The notes: generated from the sequence alone by a model not told the origin. 64,000 nucleotides of DNA from an uncultured Collinsella sp. (GCA_900548365.1 URKM01000001.1:1-64000); one strand, 5' to 3'. Positions 1 to 8,401 are shown, counted from the stretch's first letter. A program made the numbers and translations.

Positions 1-55
1 AACCCCTGACCTCTTGACTGCCAGTCAAGCGCTCTCCCAGCTGAGCTACGCCCCC
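1..55 (-). tRNA. tRNA-Ala(GGC), 5' part only
   Basis: Read on the minus strand this gives an acceptor arm starting GGGGGCG, a D-arm GCTC...GAGC and a perfect 5-bp anticodon stem CTTGA/TCAAG around loop CTGGCAG, so the anticodon is GGC (alanine). The 3' part (rest of the T-arm, acceptor 3' strand, CCA) lies left of the window. A well-formed promoter sits just upstream at 71-99. Confidence 0.93.
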
Positions 56-70
56 TTGCAACGAAAAAGT

Positions 71-99
71 ACTATAAGGGAATCACGCCAAGTATGCAA
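71..99 (-). promoter_or_regulatory. Promoter of tRNA-Ala
   Basis: On the minus strand: TTGCAT, 17-nt spacer, TATAGT. The -10 box is at 71-76 and the -35 at 94-99. Transcription would start near 64, about 9 nt before the tRNA 5' end, the usual distance for a tRNA gene. Confidence 0.75.
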
Positions 100-177
100 G
101 CGGTATTTCAAACTTTTTTTGATAATCTTCGATTACAGCCTTTTACCTGCACTTTGGTAGTAGAGGCTGTGAGTTCT

Positions 178-294
178 TCAACGCTTCAGGTCGAAACAGA
201 ACCGCGTCGTCATCGCCTCCACGGGGGCGGTGAGCGTGCCGTCGTCTTGCAGGACGGGCAACGCGCGGCGGCGCTTGTAGTAGCGTGCGGGCAT
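178..294 (-). CDS. Possible 38-aa basic peptide, unknown function
   Basis: A 38-codon reading frame starting at an ATG preceded by GAAAGGAG with 8-nt spacing, a strong ribosome site. The product begins MPARYYKRRRALPVLQDDG and is rich in Arg/Lys at its N-terminus. I recognise no family. It lies in the accessory-looking stretch beside tRNA-Ala, directly downstream of the repeat cluster at 313-396, which would fall in its leader or promoter. Support is the ribosome site alone; it could be a remnant of a mobile element gene or a chance frame. A longer in-frame start at 366 has no comparable ribosome site and would run through the repeats. Confidence 0.35.
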   Translation of the reverse strand: MPARYYKRRRALPVLQDDGTLTAPVEAMTTRFCFDLKR

Positions 295-312
295 GGTGGT
301 TACTCCTTTCGG

Positions 313-396
313 TAGCGGGTACAATGCGTCTATAGCGGGGCGCGTGCATTGTGGTTTAGTTAGCACGCGCCCCGCTATCCGCTATTTAGCGGGTAC
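313..396. repeat. Cluster of TAGCGGG repeats with a 16-bp perfect hairpin
   Basis: The heptamer TAGCGGG occurs at 313-319, 333-339 and 387-393 on the plus strand and as its complement CCCGCTA at 371-377, with a shortened CCGCTA at 379-384. A perfect 16-bp inverted repeat pairs 332-347 with 363-378 (15-nt loop). A smaller palindrome, CCGCTA TT TAGCGG, follows at 379-392. The 10-mer TAGCGGGTAC is a direct repeat at 313-322 and 387-396. There is no U-run after the big hairpin, so it is not a typical terminator; an operator or iteron cluster fits better. Confidence 0.8.
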
Positions 397-559
397 CGTT
401 ATCGTTATGCGCACCTTCCTACCGTCGGGTAGGACGTGCACGAAACGGTACGTTGCGCGTCATTGCCCACCGACTCGGCTGCGCCATAGACAAGATCGTG
501 GTGGCATGCGCCCGTGGTACGCGCAAATACACGAGACTCAGGTGGCTTAGGAGGGGCTT

Positions 560-742
560 ATGAAGGTTAGGTACATCGGGGATTACTACAAAGTTGTCTT
601 GGAGAAAGGCAAGACCTACGATGTCGAATGCATAGAGCCGGGCCCCTTCGGCGATTGGTACAGGATCTTACTCCCCGACCTCGATGACGATGGACTTTTC
701 TCCGCCGCTGATTTTGAAATCGTGGAAGACTCCGACGATTAA
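560..742 (+). CDS. Small acidic protein, 60 aa, unknown function
   Basis: Begins MKVRYIGDYYKVVLEKGKTY. The ATG has a strong ribosome site, AGGAGGGG, about 5 nt upstream. The product is acidic toward its C-terminus (DLDDDGLF...EDSDD), soluble, and has alternating hydrophobic residues that suggest a small beta-barrel (YKVVLEKGKTYDVECIEPG then WYRILLPDL). Small proteins of this pattern are seen on plasmids, phages and genomic islands, but I cannot name a family and give no function. It stands alone: the nearest gene on the same strand is at 18704. No promoter was identified with confidence. Confidence 0.65.
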   Translation: MKVRYIGDYYKVVLEKGKTYDVECIEPGPFGDWYRILLPDLDDDGLFSAADFEIVEDSDD

Positions 743-1000
743 CGCGCGGCACTTTTTCAGTTATTTTGAAAGACTCAAGAGGATCGGCGGGGCGTACGCT
801 CTTTTTGCAAGACGACGGTACGAAAACCGGGCCCATGGCATGTGCTCCCGGTGCTACGAGGCCGAAGGCATCGACGTAATTGAATCTAACATCGGTTCCC
901 ATAGTGAAAGCCTCCCGTCTCTCAGCCTTACATTTCCCCGTCCAAGAAATGGGAGCCAGCTCAATGATGCAAAGAGAGCATCGTTCTCGATAAAAGAATA
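743..1000. other. Intergenic stretch without a recognised gene
   Basis: About 260 bp between the 60-aa ORF and the proS terminator. A minus-strand frame starting at 902 has a GGGAGG ribosome-like site but runs antisense through the 60-aa gene. No RNA gene, repeat or promoter could be supported. Confidence 0.5.
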
Positions 1001-1028
1001 CCCGCCACCAATTCTCAATGGCGGCGGG
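990..1028 (-). terminator. Terminator of the uppS-proS operon
   Basis: Minus-strand stem of 10 bp (one G-U) pairing 1019-1028 with 1001-1010 around an 8-nt loop, followed by TATTCTTTTATC. It lies about 40 nt past the proS stop codon. Confidence 0.85.
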
Positions 1029-1068
1029 CGATTAGAAGAATAGATTCAAGAACGCCGGAGAAAAGCCC

Positions 1069-2799
1069 CTAGCGACGCTGGGAGATAACCAGGTCGCGAA
1101 CCTTCGCTGCGACGTCCTCGAGCGCGATATCGGAGCGCTCGCCCGTCGCACGGTCTTTCAGCTCGACCGTGCCGTTCTTAAGGCCGCGCTTACCGATGAT
1201 GACCTGATACGGGAAGCCCATGAGGTCGTTATCGGCAAATTTGACACCAGGGCGCTCGTCACGGTCGTCGATCACGACCTCGATGCCGGCTTCGCACAAA
1301 GCATCGGCGATGCTGGAGCATGCTGCCGCGCATTCATCCATCTTCGGGTCGAGCGGGATGATCGACACCTCATACGGCGCGATGGAGACGGGCCAGATGA
1401 TACCGTGCTCATCATTATGCTGCTCGACGACGGCCGCGAGCGTACGCGACACACCCACGCCGTAGCAGCCCATGATGAAGGGCTTCTCCTCGCCGTTCTC
1501 ATCGGCAAAGGTGGCCCCCATGGCCTCGGAATACTTCGTACCGAGCTGGAACACCTGGGAGACCTCGATGCCGCGGGCGCCCTTGAGCGGTTGTCCGCAA
1601 TGCGGGCACACATCGCCCTCGTGGACGGTTACAAGGTCCGCCCACTGATCGACCGTGAAATCACGCTCGGGGCATGCGCCGGTGAAGTGGTAGTCGACCT
1701 CGTTGGCGCCGCATGCCCAGCTACGGGACTCGCGCAGCGACTCGTCGACGACCAAGCGGATGCCATCGGGAAGGTTCACGGGACCGATGAACCCCTTGAA
1801 CAGACCCGCCTCCTGGAGCTCCTCCTCGCTCATCATGTGGTACTCGCCAAACAGCTTCTCAGCCTTGCACTCGTTCAGCTCGTGATCGCCCGGCACGATC
1901 GCGACGACCTTGGTACCGTCCTCCGCGACGAGCGCGAGGGACTTACGCGTCCCGTTCTCGGGGAAGCCGAAGAAATCCGCGACCGCTTCGATGGTTCCCA
2001 GGCCGGGCGTATGGACCTTCTGAAGGGTACCGTCGCCGGGACCCTCGGTAACGACGATCGTGGTGACGGCGGCTTCGTCATCGGCGGCAAAGCCGCAGGC
2101 ATCGCAATATACCAAGCTGGCTTCGCCGGCGTCGGCGAGCGCCATGAACTCGACGGAGGTGTCGCCGCCGATCTGACCCGAATCGGCGACGACAGGCAGG
2201 GCCTTCAGTCCGCAGCGCTCACAGATGCGGGCGTATGCATCTTTCATATCGTCGTAGATCTTCTGCAGGCTCTCCTGGGTAGCGGAGAACGAGTAGCCGT
2301 CCTTCATGATGAACTCGCGGCCGCGCATCAAGCCGAAGCGAGGACGCATCTCATCGCGGAACTTGTCCTGAATCTGATAGAGGTTCACGGGAAGCTGCTT
2401 GTAGGAGCGCAGCTCGTTCTTGACCAGATCGGTAATGGTCTCCTCATGCGTCGGGCCGAGCACGAACTCGCGGTCATGGCGGTCCTTCATGCGCATGAGC
2501 TCGGGACCATAGGCGTTCCAGCGACCGCTCTCGTGCCAAAGGCCGCCATCGACGACCATGGGCATCAGGAGCTCCTGAGCACCCGCGGAGTCCATCTCAT
2601 CGCGCACGATATCCTCGATCTTCTTCAAGGAGCGCCAAGCAAGCGGGAGGTAGCTGTACAGGCCCGCCGCCTGCTTGCGGATCATACCGGCGCGCAGCAG
2701 CAGTCGATGGCTGGCGAGCTCGGCCTCGGCGGGATCTTCCTTGAGCGTGGGCGCATACAGCGCGGACATGTTCATTGCCCTGGTACAGTTGGTAGACAC
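1069..2799 (-). CDS. proS: Prolyl-tRNA synthetase
   Basis: Class II synthetase that charges tRNA-Pro in the cytoplasm. At 576 aa it has the length of the bacterial type with an inserted editing domain. The class II core shows GPTHEE (about 115-120), motif 2 FRDEMRPRFGLMRGREF (about 147-163) and motif 3 GCYGVGVSRTLAA; the insert (about 225-410) resembles the INS/YbaK domain that removes Ala-tRNA-Pro. The C-terminal anticodon domain ends the protein. The start is a GTG at 2799 with AAGGAG 8 nt upstream; an ATG ten codons later lacks a ribosome site. It is the last gene of the uppS operon, 117 nt after ispG, and is followed by a clear terminator. No T-box leader is visible in the 117-nt gap. Confidence 0.97.
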   Translation of the reverse strand: MSTNCTRAMNMSALYAPTLKEDPAEAELASHRLLLRAGMIRKQAAGLYSYLPLAWRSLKKIEDIVRDEMDSAGAQELLMPMVVDGGLWHESGRWNAYGPELMRMKDRHDREFVLGPTHEETITDLVKNELRSYKQLPVNLYQIQDKFRDEMRPRFGLMRGREFIMKDGYSFSATQESLQKIYDDMKDAYARICERCGLKALPVVADSGQIGGDTSVEFMALADAGEASLVYCDACGFAADDEAAVTTIVVTEGPGDGTLQKVHTPGLGTIEAVADFFGFPENGTRKSLALVAEDGTKVVAIVPGDHELNECKAEKLFGEYHMMSEEELQEAGLFKGFIGPVNLPDGIRLVVDESLRESRSWACGANEVDYHFTGACPERDFTVDQWADLVTVHEGDVCPHCGQPLKGARGIEVSQVFQLGTKYSEAMGATFADENGEEKPFIMGCYGVGVSRTLAAVVEQHNDEHGIIWPVSIAPYEVSIIPLDPKMDECAAACSSIADALCEAGIEVVIDDRDERPGVKFADNDLMGFPYQVIIGKRGLKNGTVELKDRATGERSDIALEDVAAKVRDLVISQRR

Positions 2800-2916
2800 G
2801 ATTGAAACTCCTTGAATCTAACATGCAAAACAGTTGAATGATAACCCAAACGGGCGTTTGGGAGACAGCACGGCTGTACCGAACCCCGGCTTGGATGGAG
2901 CAGCAGGTACAAGCGC

Positions 2917-3984
2917 CTACAGTGCGTCGATTTCCGCAAGCAGGGCGTCGACGATCTCGTCTTCGCCGATCTTCCGAATCACCTCGCCATGGCGGAACAA
3001 TAGCGCCGACCCCCTACCGCAGGCCACGCCCACATCCGCATCGGACGCCTCGCCCGGACCGTTGACGACGCATCCCATAACAGCGACCGTGACCGGCTTC
3101 GTACAAGATGCGAGCCTACGCGTGACCTCGTCGGCGATTCCTATCAAGTCGACCTGGCAACGAGCGCACGTGGGGCAAGATACGATCTCGGGACCGCGAC
3201 GCCTGAGCTCGAGCGCCGACAGGATGCCCCATGCAACGGGGACCTCCTCGACGGGATCGGCCGTAAGGGAGACGCGCATGGTGTCCCCGATACCCTCGGC
3301 AAGCAGGGCGCCGAGCGCAATGGAACTCTTGATGGTGCCCTGCTGAACGCCGCCGGCCTCGGTTACCCCGAGGTGCAGCGGAACCTGCGGGAGCTCAGCT
3401 GAAAGACGACGATAGGTGTCGATCGTCGTGGCGACGCTGTGCGCCTTAGCGGAGAGTACGATATCGCGAAAGCCCCGCTGCTCGAAATGCTCCACGAAGC
3501 GAAGGGAGGACGCAACGAGCTTATCGACCTGGGAGAGGTCGTCGCGTTCGGCGATCGAGGGCTCGAGCGATCCCGCGTTGACGCCGATGCGAATCGCGGC
3601 GCCGCATTCACCCGCGGCGTCGATGACGGCGTCGACACGATCCCAAGATCCGATATTGCCGGGATTGATACGGAGCTTCGAGGCGCCCGCGGCGACCGCG
3701 GCGATCGCAAGGCGATGATCGAAGTGTATGTCCGCGACGATGGGGACGGGGCTCTCGGCGCAGATGACGCCGAACGGCTCGACCGCATCCTTGCTGGGAA
3801 CGGAAACGCGAACGATATCGCAACCGGCAGCCGCCAGCTGCCGCACCTGCTCGAGCGTCCGGTCCGAGTCGGTCGTCGGGGTGCACGTCATGGACTGGAC
3901 GGCGACCGGGGCGCCGCCTCCGATCTGAACCGATCCCACCGTTACGGCACGGGTTTGATTTCGAGCGGGCTCGTGAGCCGACAT
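2917..3984 (-). CDS. ispG: 4-hydroxy-3-methylbut-2-enyl diphosphate synthase
   Basis: Converts methylerythritol cyclodiphosphate to HMBPP, the sixth dedicated step of the MEP isoprenoid route. The 355-aa protein has an N-terminal TIM-barrel part (ADIHFDHRLA, LRINPGNIG) and a C-terminal [4Fe-4S] part with Cys270 and Cys273 in SCPTCARC, Cys305 in MGCVVNGPGEA, and the ligand-type Glu312. The ATG has GGGAGG 7 nt upstream. It follows rseP by 14 nt and shares the operon with dxr, the first MEP step after DXP. This bacterial short form lacks the extra domain found in plant and some other enzymes. Confidence 0.97.
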   Translation of the reverse strand: MSAHEPARNQTRAVTVGSVQIGGGAPVAVQSMTCTPTTDSDRTLEQVRQLAAAGCDIVRVSVPSKDAVEPFGVICAESPVPIVADIHFDHRLAIAAVAAGASKLRINPGNIGSWDRVDAVIDAAGECGAAIRIGVNAGSLEPSIAERDDLSQVDKLVASSLRFVEHFEQRGFRDIVLSAKAHSVATTIDTYRRLSAELPQVPLHLGVTEAGGVQQGTIKSSIALGALLAEGIGDTMRVSLTADPVEEVPVAWGILSALELRRRGPEIVSCPTCARCQVDLIGIADEVTRRLASCTKPVTVAVMGCVVNGPGEASDADVGVACGRGSALLFRHGEVIRKIGEDEIVDALLAEIDAL

Positions 3985-3998
3985 AGACGGTCCTCCCG

Positions 3999-5432
3999 TT
4001 ATAACAGGCGCAGGATATCAGCGCGCAACATGTACAGGAACAAAAAAGCGAAGAACGCGATGCCGACGTACGAAACGACGGTCTGGGCCTTAACCGAGAG
4101 CTCCTTGCCGCGAACAGCCTGGATGATCTCGATCACGAGCTTACCGCCGTCAAGAGGCGGAATGGGGAGCAGGTTCATGAATCCCAGCGAGAACGAGATG
4201 AGGGCCGCGAAACTCATGAACGAAGCGGCACCCTGCTCCGCTGCCTGCGCGGAAAGGACCGAGATGCCCACCACCGATGTCGAGCTATCAAGAACCTCCT
4301 TGGTGTGCTGCGGCATCAAGAGCTTCGCTACGCCCTGGGCCGTCTGAGCAAGATAGTCGACGGACATCCGGGCCGCGGCGAGGGGGTCCACCTTCATCGT
4401 GTGATACAGCACGCCGATGCCCAGCAATCCGGAATCATCAAGCTTCGCCTCAACGGTCCTCGTCGCGCCATGATCTTGCAAATAGCCATCGTCGACCGCG
4501 TCGAGCTGCTGCTCAGTCGATTCAGGCTGATCTGGTGTCCACACCTCGAGGGTTACGGACTCGCCCGGACCGCGGTCGCCCAGCGCGGTGAGAAGCTCGG
4601 ACCAGCTCCCGACCGAAGCCCCATCGACCGCCAGGATTCTATCGCCCGCATGGATACCGGCTGCAACCGCCGGCGACCCGTCGGAGACGGACCCTATCAC
4701 GTTGACATCCATGGGGGCACGGTAGCCGATAACCGAATAAGCGACCACGAATAGAGCGACACCGGTTATCAAATTAACCAGAATGCCGGCGACCAGCATG
4801 AAGGCGCGCTTGAAGAAACCCTTGCCGATATACGTATGAGAGCGTTCGGCGAGAAAGAAATCATGCTCGGAGCAGGGAAGCTGCCATGCCTCGCCGTCCT
4901 TGGTGGCTCCATCGCGCTTGAACGCGCGCCCATCGAACACCGTATGCCCCGATGCGTCGCGCGCAGGAGCCATATAGCGAGAGGGGTAGTACTTCGAAGT
5001 CGGCCCCTCCCCTTTCGACTCGTCGTAAACAGGAAGGACGGACCCCCACCCCATAAGGAAGACGCATGCTTCCAACGCTTCATCGGCGGTGATCTCGAGG
5101 TCGGCGGCAAGCTCGTCTACGGACAAGGAGCCGGCCTGATGGATGCGAGCGAGCACGCGCTCCGCATGGGGCGCCTGCTCGGGATCCATGCCGCATATCG
5201 CCGCATACCCGCCGAGTAGCAGCGGCGTCACTCCGAACTTCGTACCGATGCGCTTCGAGGTGATATGCAGGTTGTAGCGAAACGGCAGACCGAGGAAGAA
5301 CTCGGTTACGCGCACGCCGCAGGCGCGGGCAGCGAGAAAATGCCCGCCCTCGTGAACGAACACGAGCAGCGAGAGGAGCAACACGCCCCAGAAGAGCGGG
5401 GTGATGAAACCCATGATGGCATCCATATGCAT
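3999..5432 (-). CDS. rseP: RIP membrane zinc metalloprotease (RseP/SpoIVFB-like) with inserted winged-helix-like domain
   Basis: Site-2-type intramembrane protease. Zinc motif HEGGH is at residues 27-31 in TM1 and the partner motif PLDGGK at 426-431 near the C-terminus; a PDZ domain spans about 241-300. Between the first catalytic segment and the next TM there is an unusual insertion, residues 84-205. Its first half (about 88-140) reads like a winged helix: ERVLARIHQAGSLSVDELAA, then a second helix pair and a GWGSVLPVYDE wing; the rest is polar. This is absent from RseP of E. coli and RasP of B. subtilis. The start may be the ATG at 5432 or the one two codons in; neither has a clear ribosome site, and dxr ends only 6 nt upstream, suggesting translational coupling. 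It is likely to act in regulated cleavage of anti-sigma factors or signal-peptide remnants; the substrate is unknown. Confidence 0.93.
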   Translation of the reverse strand: MHMDAIMGFITPLFWGVLLLSLLVFVHEGGHFLAARACGVRVTEFFLGLPFRYNLHITSKRIGTKFGVTPLLLGGYAAICGMDPEQAPHAERVLARIHQAGSLSVDELAADLEITADEALEACVFLMGWGSVLPVYDESKGEGPTSKYYPSRYMAPARDASGHTVFDGRAFKRDGATKDGEAWQLPCSEHDFFLAERSHTYIGKGFFKRAFMLVAGILVNLITGVALFVVAYSVIGYRAPMDVNVIGSVSDGSPAVAAGIHAGDRILAVDGASVGSWSELLTALGDRGPGESVTLEVWTPDQPESTEQQLDAVDDGYLQDHGATRTVEAKLDDSGLLGIGVLYHTMKVDPLAAARMSVDYLAQTAQGVAKLLMPQHTKEVLDSSTSVVGISVLSAQAAEQGAASFMSFAALISFSLGFMNLLPIPPLDGGKLVIEIIQAVRGKELSVKAQTVVSYVGIAFFAFLFLYMLRADILRLL

Positions 5433-5438
5433 CCGTTT

Positions 5439-6605
5439 CTAACGATTGAGCGAGGAGATGTAGGTCTCGGAGATACGACGAGCCCAAGCATCGACCTCGT
5501 CGAGCTGGCCGAGCGACGTGACCGCTTCCCTATCATGCGCATCGAGAGCGTGGTCGACGATGCGAGCGATATCGGTGAACGAGCACCGCTCGTGAAGGAA
5601 TGCGTCGACGGCGACCTCGTTGGCGGCGTTCAGCACGCACGGCATGGTCCCTCCCGATTTACCCGCTTCCTCGGCGAGAGCGAGGCAGCGAAACGCGTCT
5701 TGGTCGGGAGCGTCGAAATCGAGCGAGCCGAGCGTCCTGAAATCGACACGCGGCGCGGGCGTCTCCCACCGATCCGGATAGGACAGCGCGAACTGGATGG
5801 GAATACGCATATCCGAAGCACCGAGGTGCGCCATCACCGAGCCGTCGGCAAATTCGACCATGGAGTGAATCTTGGACTGACGCTGGATGAGCACCCGGAT
5901 GCGATCGAGTTCGATATCGAAGAGATGCATGGCCTCGATGCGCTCGAGCCCCTTGTTCATGAGCGTCGCGGAATCGATGGTGATCTTCGAACCCATGTTC
6001 CACGTAGGATGTGCCAGGGCATCCGCAACGGTCACGCGCTCGAGCTGGGCCGGGGTCGAACCAAAGAAGGGACCACCGGAGCAGGTAAGCCAGATGGCGT
6101 GGGTTTCACGATGGCGTTCGCCAAGGTAGCACTGGAAGATGGCGGAATGCTCGGAGTCGACGGGAAGCAGCTGGCCGGGCTTAACGAGCGGCATGATGAG
6201 ATCGCCGCCCACGACAAGCGACTCCTTGTTGGCAAGAGCGACGACCTTGCCCGCAGAAACGAGCTCGTAGGTAGCATGGAGGCCGGCAGCACCGACGATT
6301 GCCACGACAACCACATCGACCTCGTCGGAAAGGCACATATCGATGGCCGCGCGCATGCCGAACCGGCAGCAGACACCCGAAGGGAACCGGTCCTGAGACA
6401 CAGTCGATGAAAGGGATTCATCGGTGACGACGACGGATCCCACCTCGAATTCACGCGCCGCCTCGGCGAGCGCCCGGACATTGCGATGCGCGGACAACGC
6501 GACGACCTGAAGCTTATCGCTATGTTGACGGCAGACGTCAAGCGTTTGAACGCCGATGGAACCCGTGGAACCCAGGATGGCGACACGTTGGCGTTTCAAG
6601 GTCAT
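5439..6605 (-). CDS. dxr: 1-deoxy-D-xylulose 5-phosphate reductoisomerase
   Basis: NADPH-dependent enzyme making 2-C-methyl-D-erythritol 4-phosphate, the committed MEP step. The 388-aa protein starts with the dinucleotide loop GSTGSIG (12-18) and carries ALANKESLVVGG and the metal/substrate segment LPVDSEHSAIFQ; the C-terminal helical domain is intact. Its ATG overlaps the cdsA stop by 4 nt, with GGAGG 5-10 nt upstream. Clustering with cdsA, uppS and rseP is common in bacteria and links isoprenoid precursor supply to undecaprenyl and phospholipid synthesis. Confidence 0.97.
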   Translation of the reverse strand: MTLKRQRVAILGSTGSIGVQTLDVCRQHSDKLQVVALSAHRNVRALAEAAREFEVGSVVVTDESLSSTVSQDRFPSGVCCRFGMRAAIDMCLSDEVDVVVVAIVGAAGLHATYELVSAGKVVALANKESLVVGGDLIMPLVKPGQLLPVDSEHSAIFQCYLGERHRETHAIWLTCSGGPFFGSTPAQLERVTVADALAHPTWNMGSKITIDSATLMNKGLERIEAMHLFDIELDRIRVLIQRQSKIHSMVEFADGSVMAHLGASDMRIPIQFALSYPDRWETPAPRVDFRTLGSLDFDAPDQDAFRCLALAEEAGKSGGTMPCVLNAANEVAVDAFLHERCSFTDIARIVDHALDAHDREAVTSLGQLDEVDAWARRISETYISSLNR

Positions 6606-7486
6606 AGGACACCTCCGAGCACGAGGATGAGATGTGCGGTGATGCAGCCGAAGATGAGCGAATCGGAACGATCGAGCATACCACCGTGACCAGGGATGAG
6701 GTTTCCGGAATCCTTCACGCCGACGCCGCGCTTGATGCGCGATTCGATAAGATCGCCGAATACGCCGAGGACGGCAACGGAAACGCCGGCGAGGATCGTC
6801 ACCGGAAGCGACAGGCTATACCACCCGGTGGCATACAGGATCAGCCAGATAAGCAAAGAGCCCGCGATGCTCCCGCAGAATCCCTCCCACGTCTTGTTCG
6901 GGGAGATCTTCGGAGCCATCTTATGCTTGCCGAACCTGCTGCCGACCATATACGCGAGCGAGTCGCTTACCCACAAAGAGGCGCAGACGCCGACCGAAAG
7001 CAGGGCGCCCGCAAGCCCGCTGATCGAACCGCGGGTGAGCACGATAGCAGAAAGCATGAAGCCCGTGTACAGGGGGCCGAAGATGGTGACGGCGACATCC
7101 GAGATGCGGGCACGCGGCGAATAGAGATACCAAAGGCCTACCGCAAGCACCAGGATGAACAAAAGCGCCGTCAGCAATACGGATGCGCCGAGCGCGGACA
7201 AGGGAAAGAGGACCGCCGCTGACAATCCGATAAATTCGTTCGGCACCTTTCCATCAAGCCGTGCCATGCGGTAGAACTCGTAGCAGCAAAACCAGCTCAT
7301 GATGGAGACGAAAAGAGCGGTTGGGACAACGCCGAGAACAAGGCAGGCGATGAACAAGGCGGCATAGATGATGCCGAAACCCGAGCGAACGAGAAAACCC
7401 TTGAGATCGAAGGGCTTGGTCTTTGCGCGAGCTTGGCTCTGGTCGCCCTCTGACCCGGGCTGGACCCGTTGCTTCTGTTGATCCAC
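6602..7486 (-). CDS. cdsA: Phosphatidate cytidylyltransferase (CDP-diglyceride synthase)
   Basis: Makes CDP-diacylglycerol from phosphatidate and CTP at the membrane, the branch point for acidic phospholipids. 294 aa with a hydrophilic, Gln/Lys-rich N-terminal tail of about 30 residues, then about seven or eight membrane segments. The family signature is near the C-terminus: ESRIKRGVGVKDSGNLIPGH followed by GGMLDRSDS. Starts 30 nt after uppS with AGGAGTTCTTAATC before the ATG. Length and signature match the family well. Confidence 0.95.
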   Translation of the reverse strand: MDQQKQRVQPGSEGDQSQARAKTKPFDLKGFLVRSGFGIIYAALFIACLVLGVVPTALFVSIMSWFCCYEFYRMARLDGKVPNEFIGLSAAVLFPLSALGASVLLTALLFILVLAVGLWYLYSPRARISDVAVTIFGPLYTGFMLSAIVLTRGSISGLAGALLSVGVCASLWVSDSLAYMVGSRFGKHKMAPKISPNKTWEGFCGSIAGSLLIWLILYATGWYSLSLPVTILAGVSVAVLGVFGDLIESRIKRGVGVKDSGNLIPGHGGMLDRSDSLIFGCITAHLILVLGGVL

Positions 7487-7516
7487 GATTAAGAACTCCT
7501 CTGATGAACCTAGGCG

Positions 7517-8317
7517 CTACTTCGCGCTCAATCCGCCAAAGCGGCGGTCTCGTTTTTGGAACGATGCGATCGCGCGCAGCATCCCCCACCTATCGAAATC
7601 CGGCCAATAGGTCTCGGTGATATAGAATTCCGAATACGCTATCTGCCATAGAAGATAATTCGAGACGCGCATCTCGCCGGAGGTGCGAATAACGAGCTCG
7701 GGGTCGGGCAGGCCGCCGGTATACAGCTCGCGCGCGACGGCGTCTTCATCGATGGATCCCGGATTCAGCTCACCGGTTCGAACTTTTTCAGCAAGCAGAC
7801 GTGCCGCGCGCGCGATTTCGGCACGAGCGCCGTAGTTGACGGCGAGAGCGAGTACCATCCCCGTATGGTCTTGGCATTCGCTGAGGCCGAATTCGAACAC
7901 GTCGCGCGTCTTCTTGGGCAGCGAAGAGATATCGCCGAGAAAGACCACGCGAACGTTCTCCCGCTTCAGAAGCGGCAATTCATCGATAAAGGTCTTAGCG
8001 AAGAGATGCATGAGAACGTTGACCTCGTGCTGCGGCCTCCCCCAATTCTCAGTGGAGAACGCGTAGGCGGATAAAACGTCGACACCGAGGCGAACCGCGG
8101 TGGTGATGACATCTCGGAGCGCGACGATGCCCTGCTTATGGCCCTCGGTGCGGGAGAGGCCGCGGGAAGTCGCCCAACGCCCGTTACCATCCATGATGCA
8201 GGAAATATGGCGCGGAATACGGTCAAGGTCGATGTCGGCAAGCGAAATATCCTGAGGGGGATGCATGAAGTGCTCAGCGAGCTTTTCGGAATCAAAATCC
8301 ACGATGATGGTCTCCAT
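7517..8317 (-). CDS. uppS: Undecaprenyl diphosphate synthase (cis-prenyltransferase)
   Basis: Condenses isopentenyl diphosphate units onto farnesyl diphosphate to make the C55 carrier lipid for wall synthesis. Conserved blocks: ISCIMDGNGRWATSRG with catalytic Asp43, GHKQG, SAYAFSTENWGRP, and RTSGEMRVSNYLLWQ. The frame is open back to 8425, but the promoter at 8402-8430 places the transcript start near 8395, so the ATG at 8317 (METIIVDFDSEK, 266 aa) is preferred; its ribosome site (CGGGG) is weak. First gene of the operon uppS-cdsA-dxr-rseP-ispG-proS. Confidence 0.93.
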   Translation of the reverse strand: METIIVDFDSEKLAEHFMHPPQDISLADIDLDRIPRHISCIMDGNGRWATSRGLSRTEGHKQGIVALRDVITTAVRLGVDVLSAYAFSTENWGRPQHEVNVLMHLFAKTFIDELPLLKRENVRVVFLGDISSLPKKTRDVFEFGLSECQDHTGMVLALAVNYGARAEIARAARLLAEKVRTGELNPGSIDEDAVARELYTGGLPDPELVIRTSGEMRVSNYLLWQIAYSEFYITETYWPDFDRWGMLRAIASFQKRDRRFGGLSAK

Positions 8318-8401
8318 ACCGTACGTGAACCCCGACACGGGATTCGAATAATCGAAAAGACTGCCTGCATGACCTATAGATAGCATACACGCATGGTATC
8401 T

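Noticed and set aside
332..378. The 16-bp hairpin as an intrinsic terminator
   Set aside because: No U run on either strand and a 15-nt loop; the flanking copies of the same motif point to a binding-site array.
684..1043. 119-codon plus-strand frame
   Set aside because: No ribosome site, overlaps the 60-aa gene and the proS terminator.
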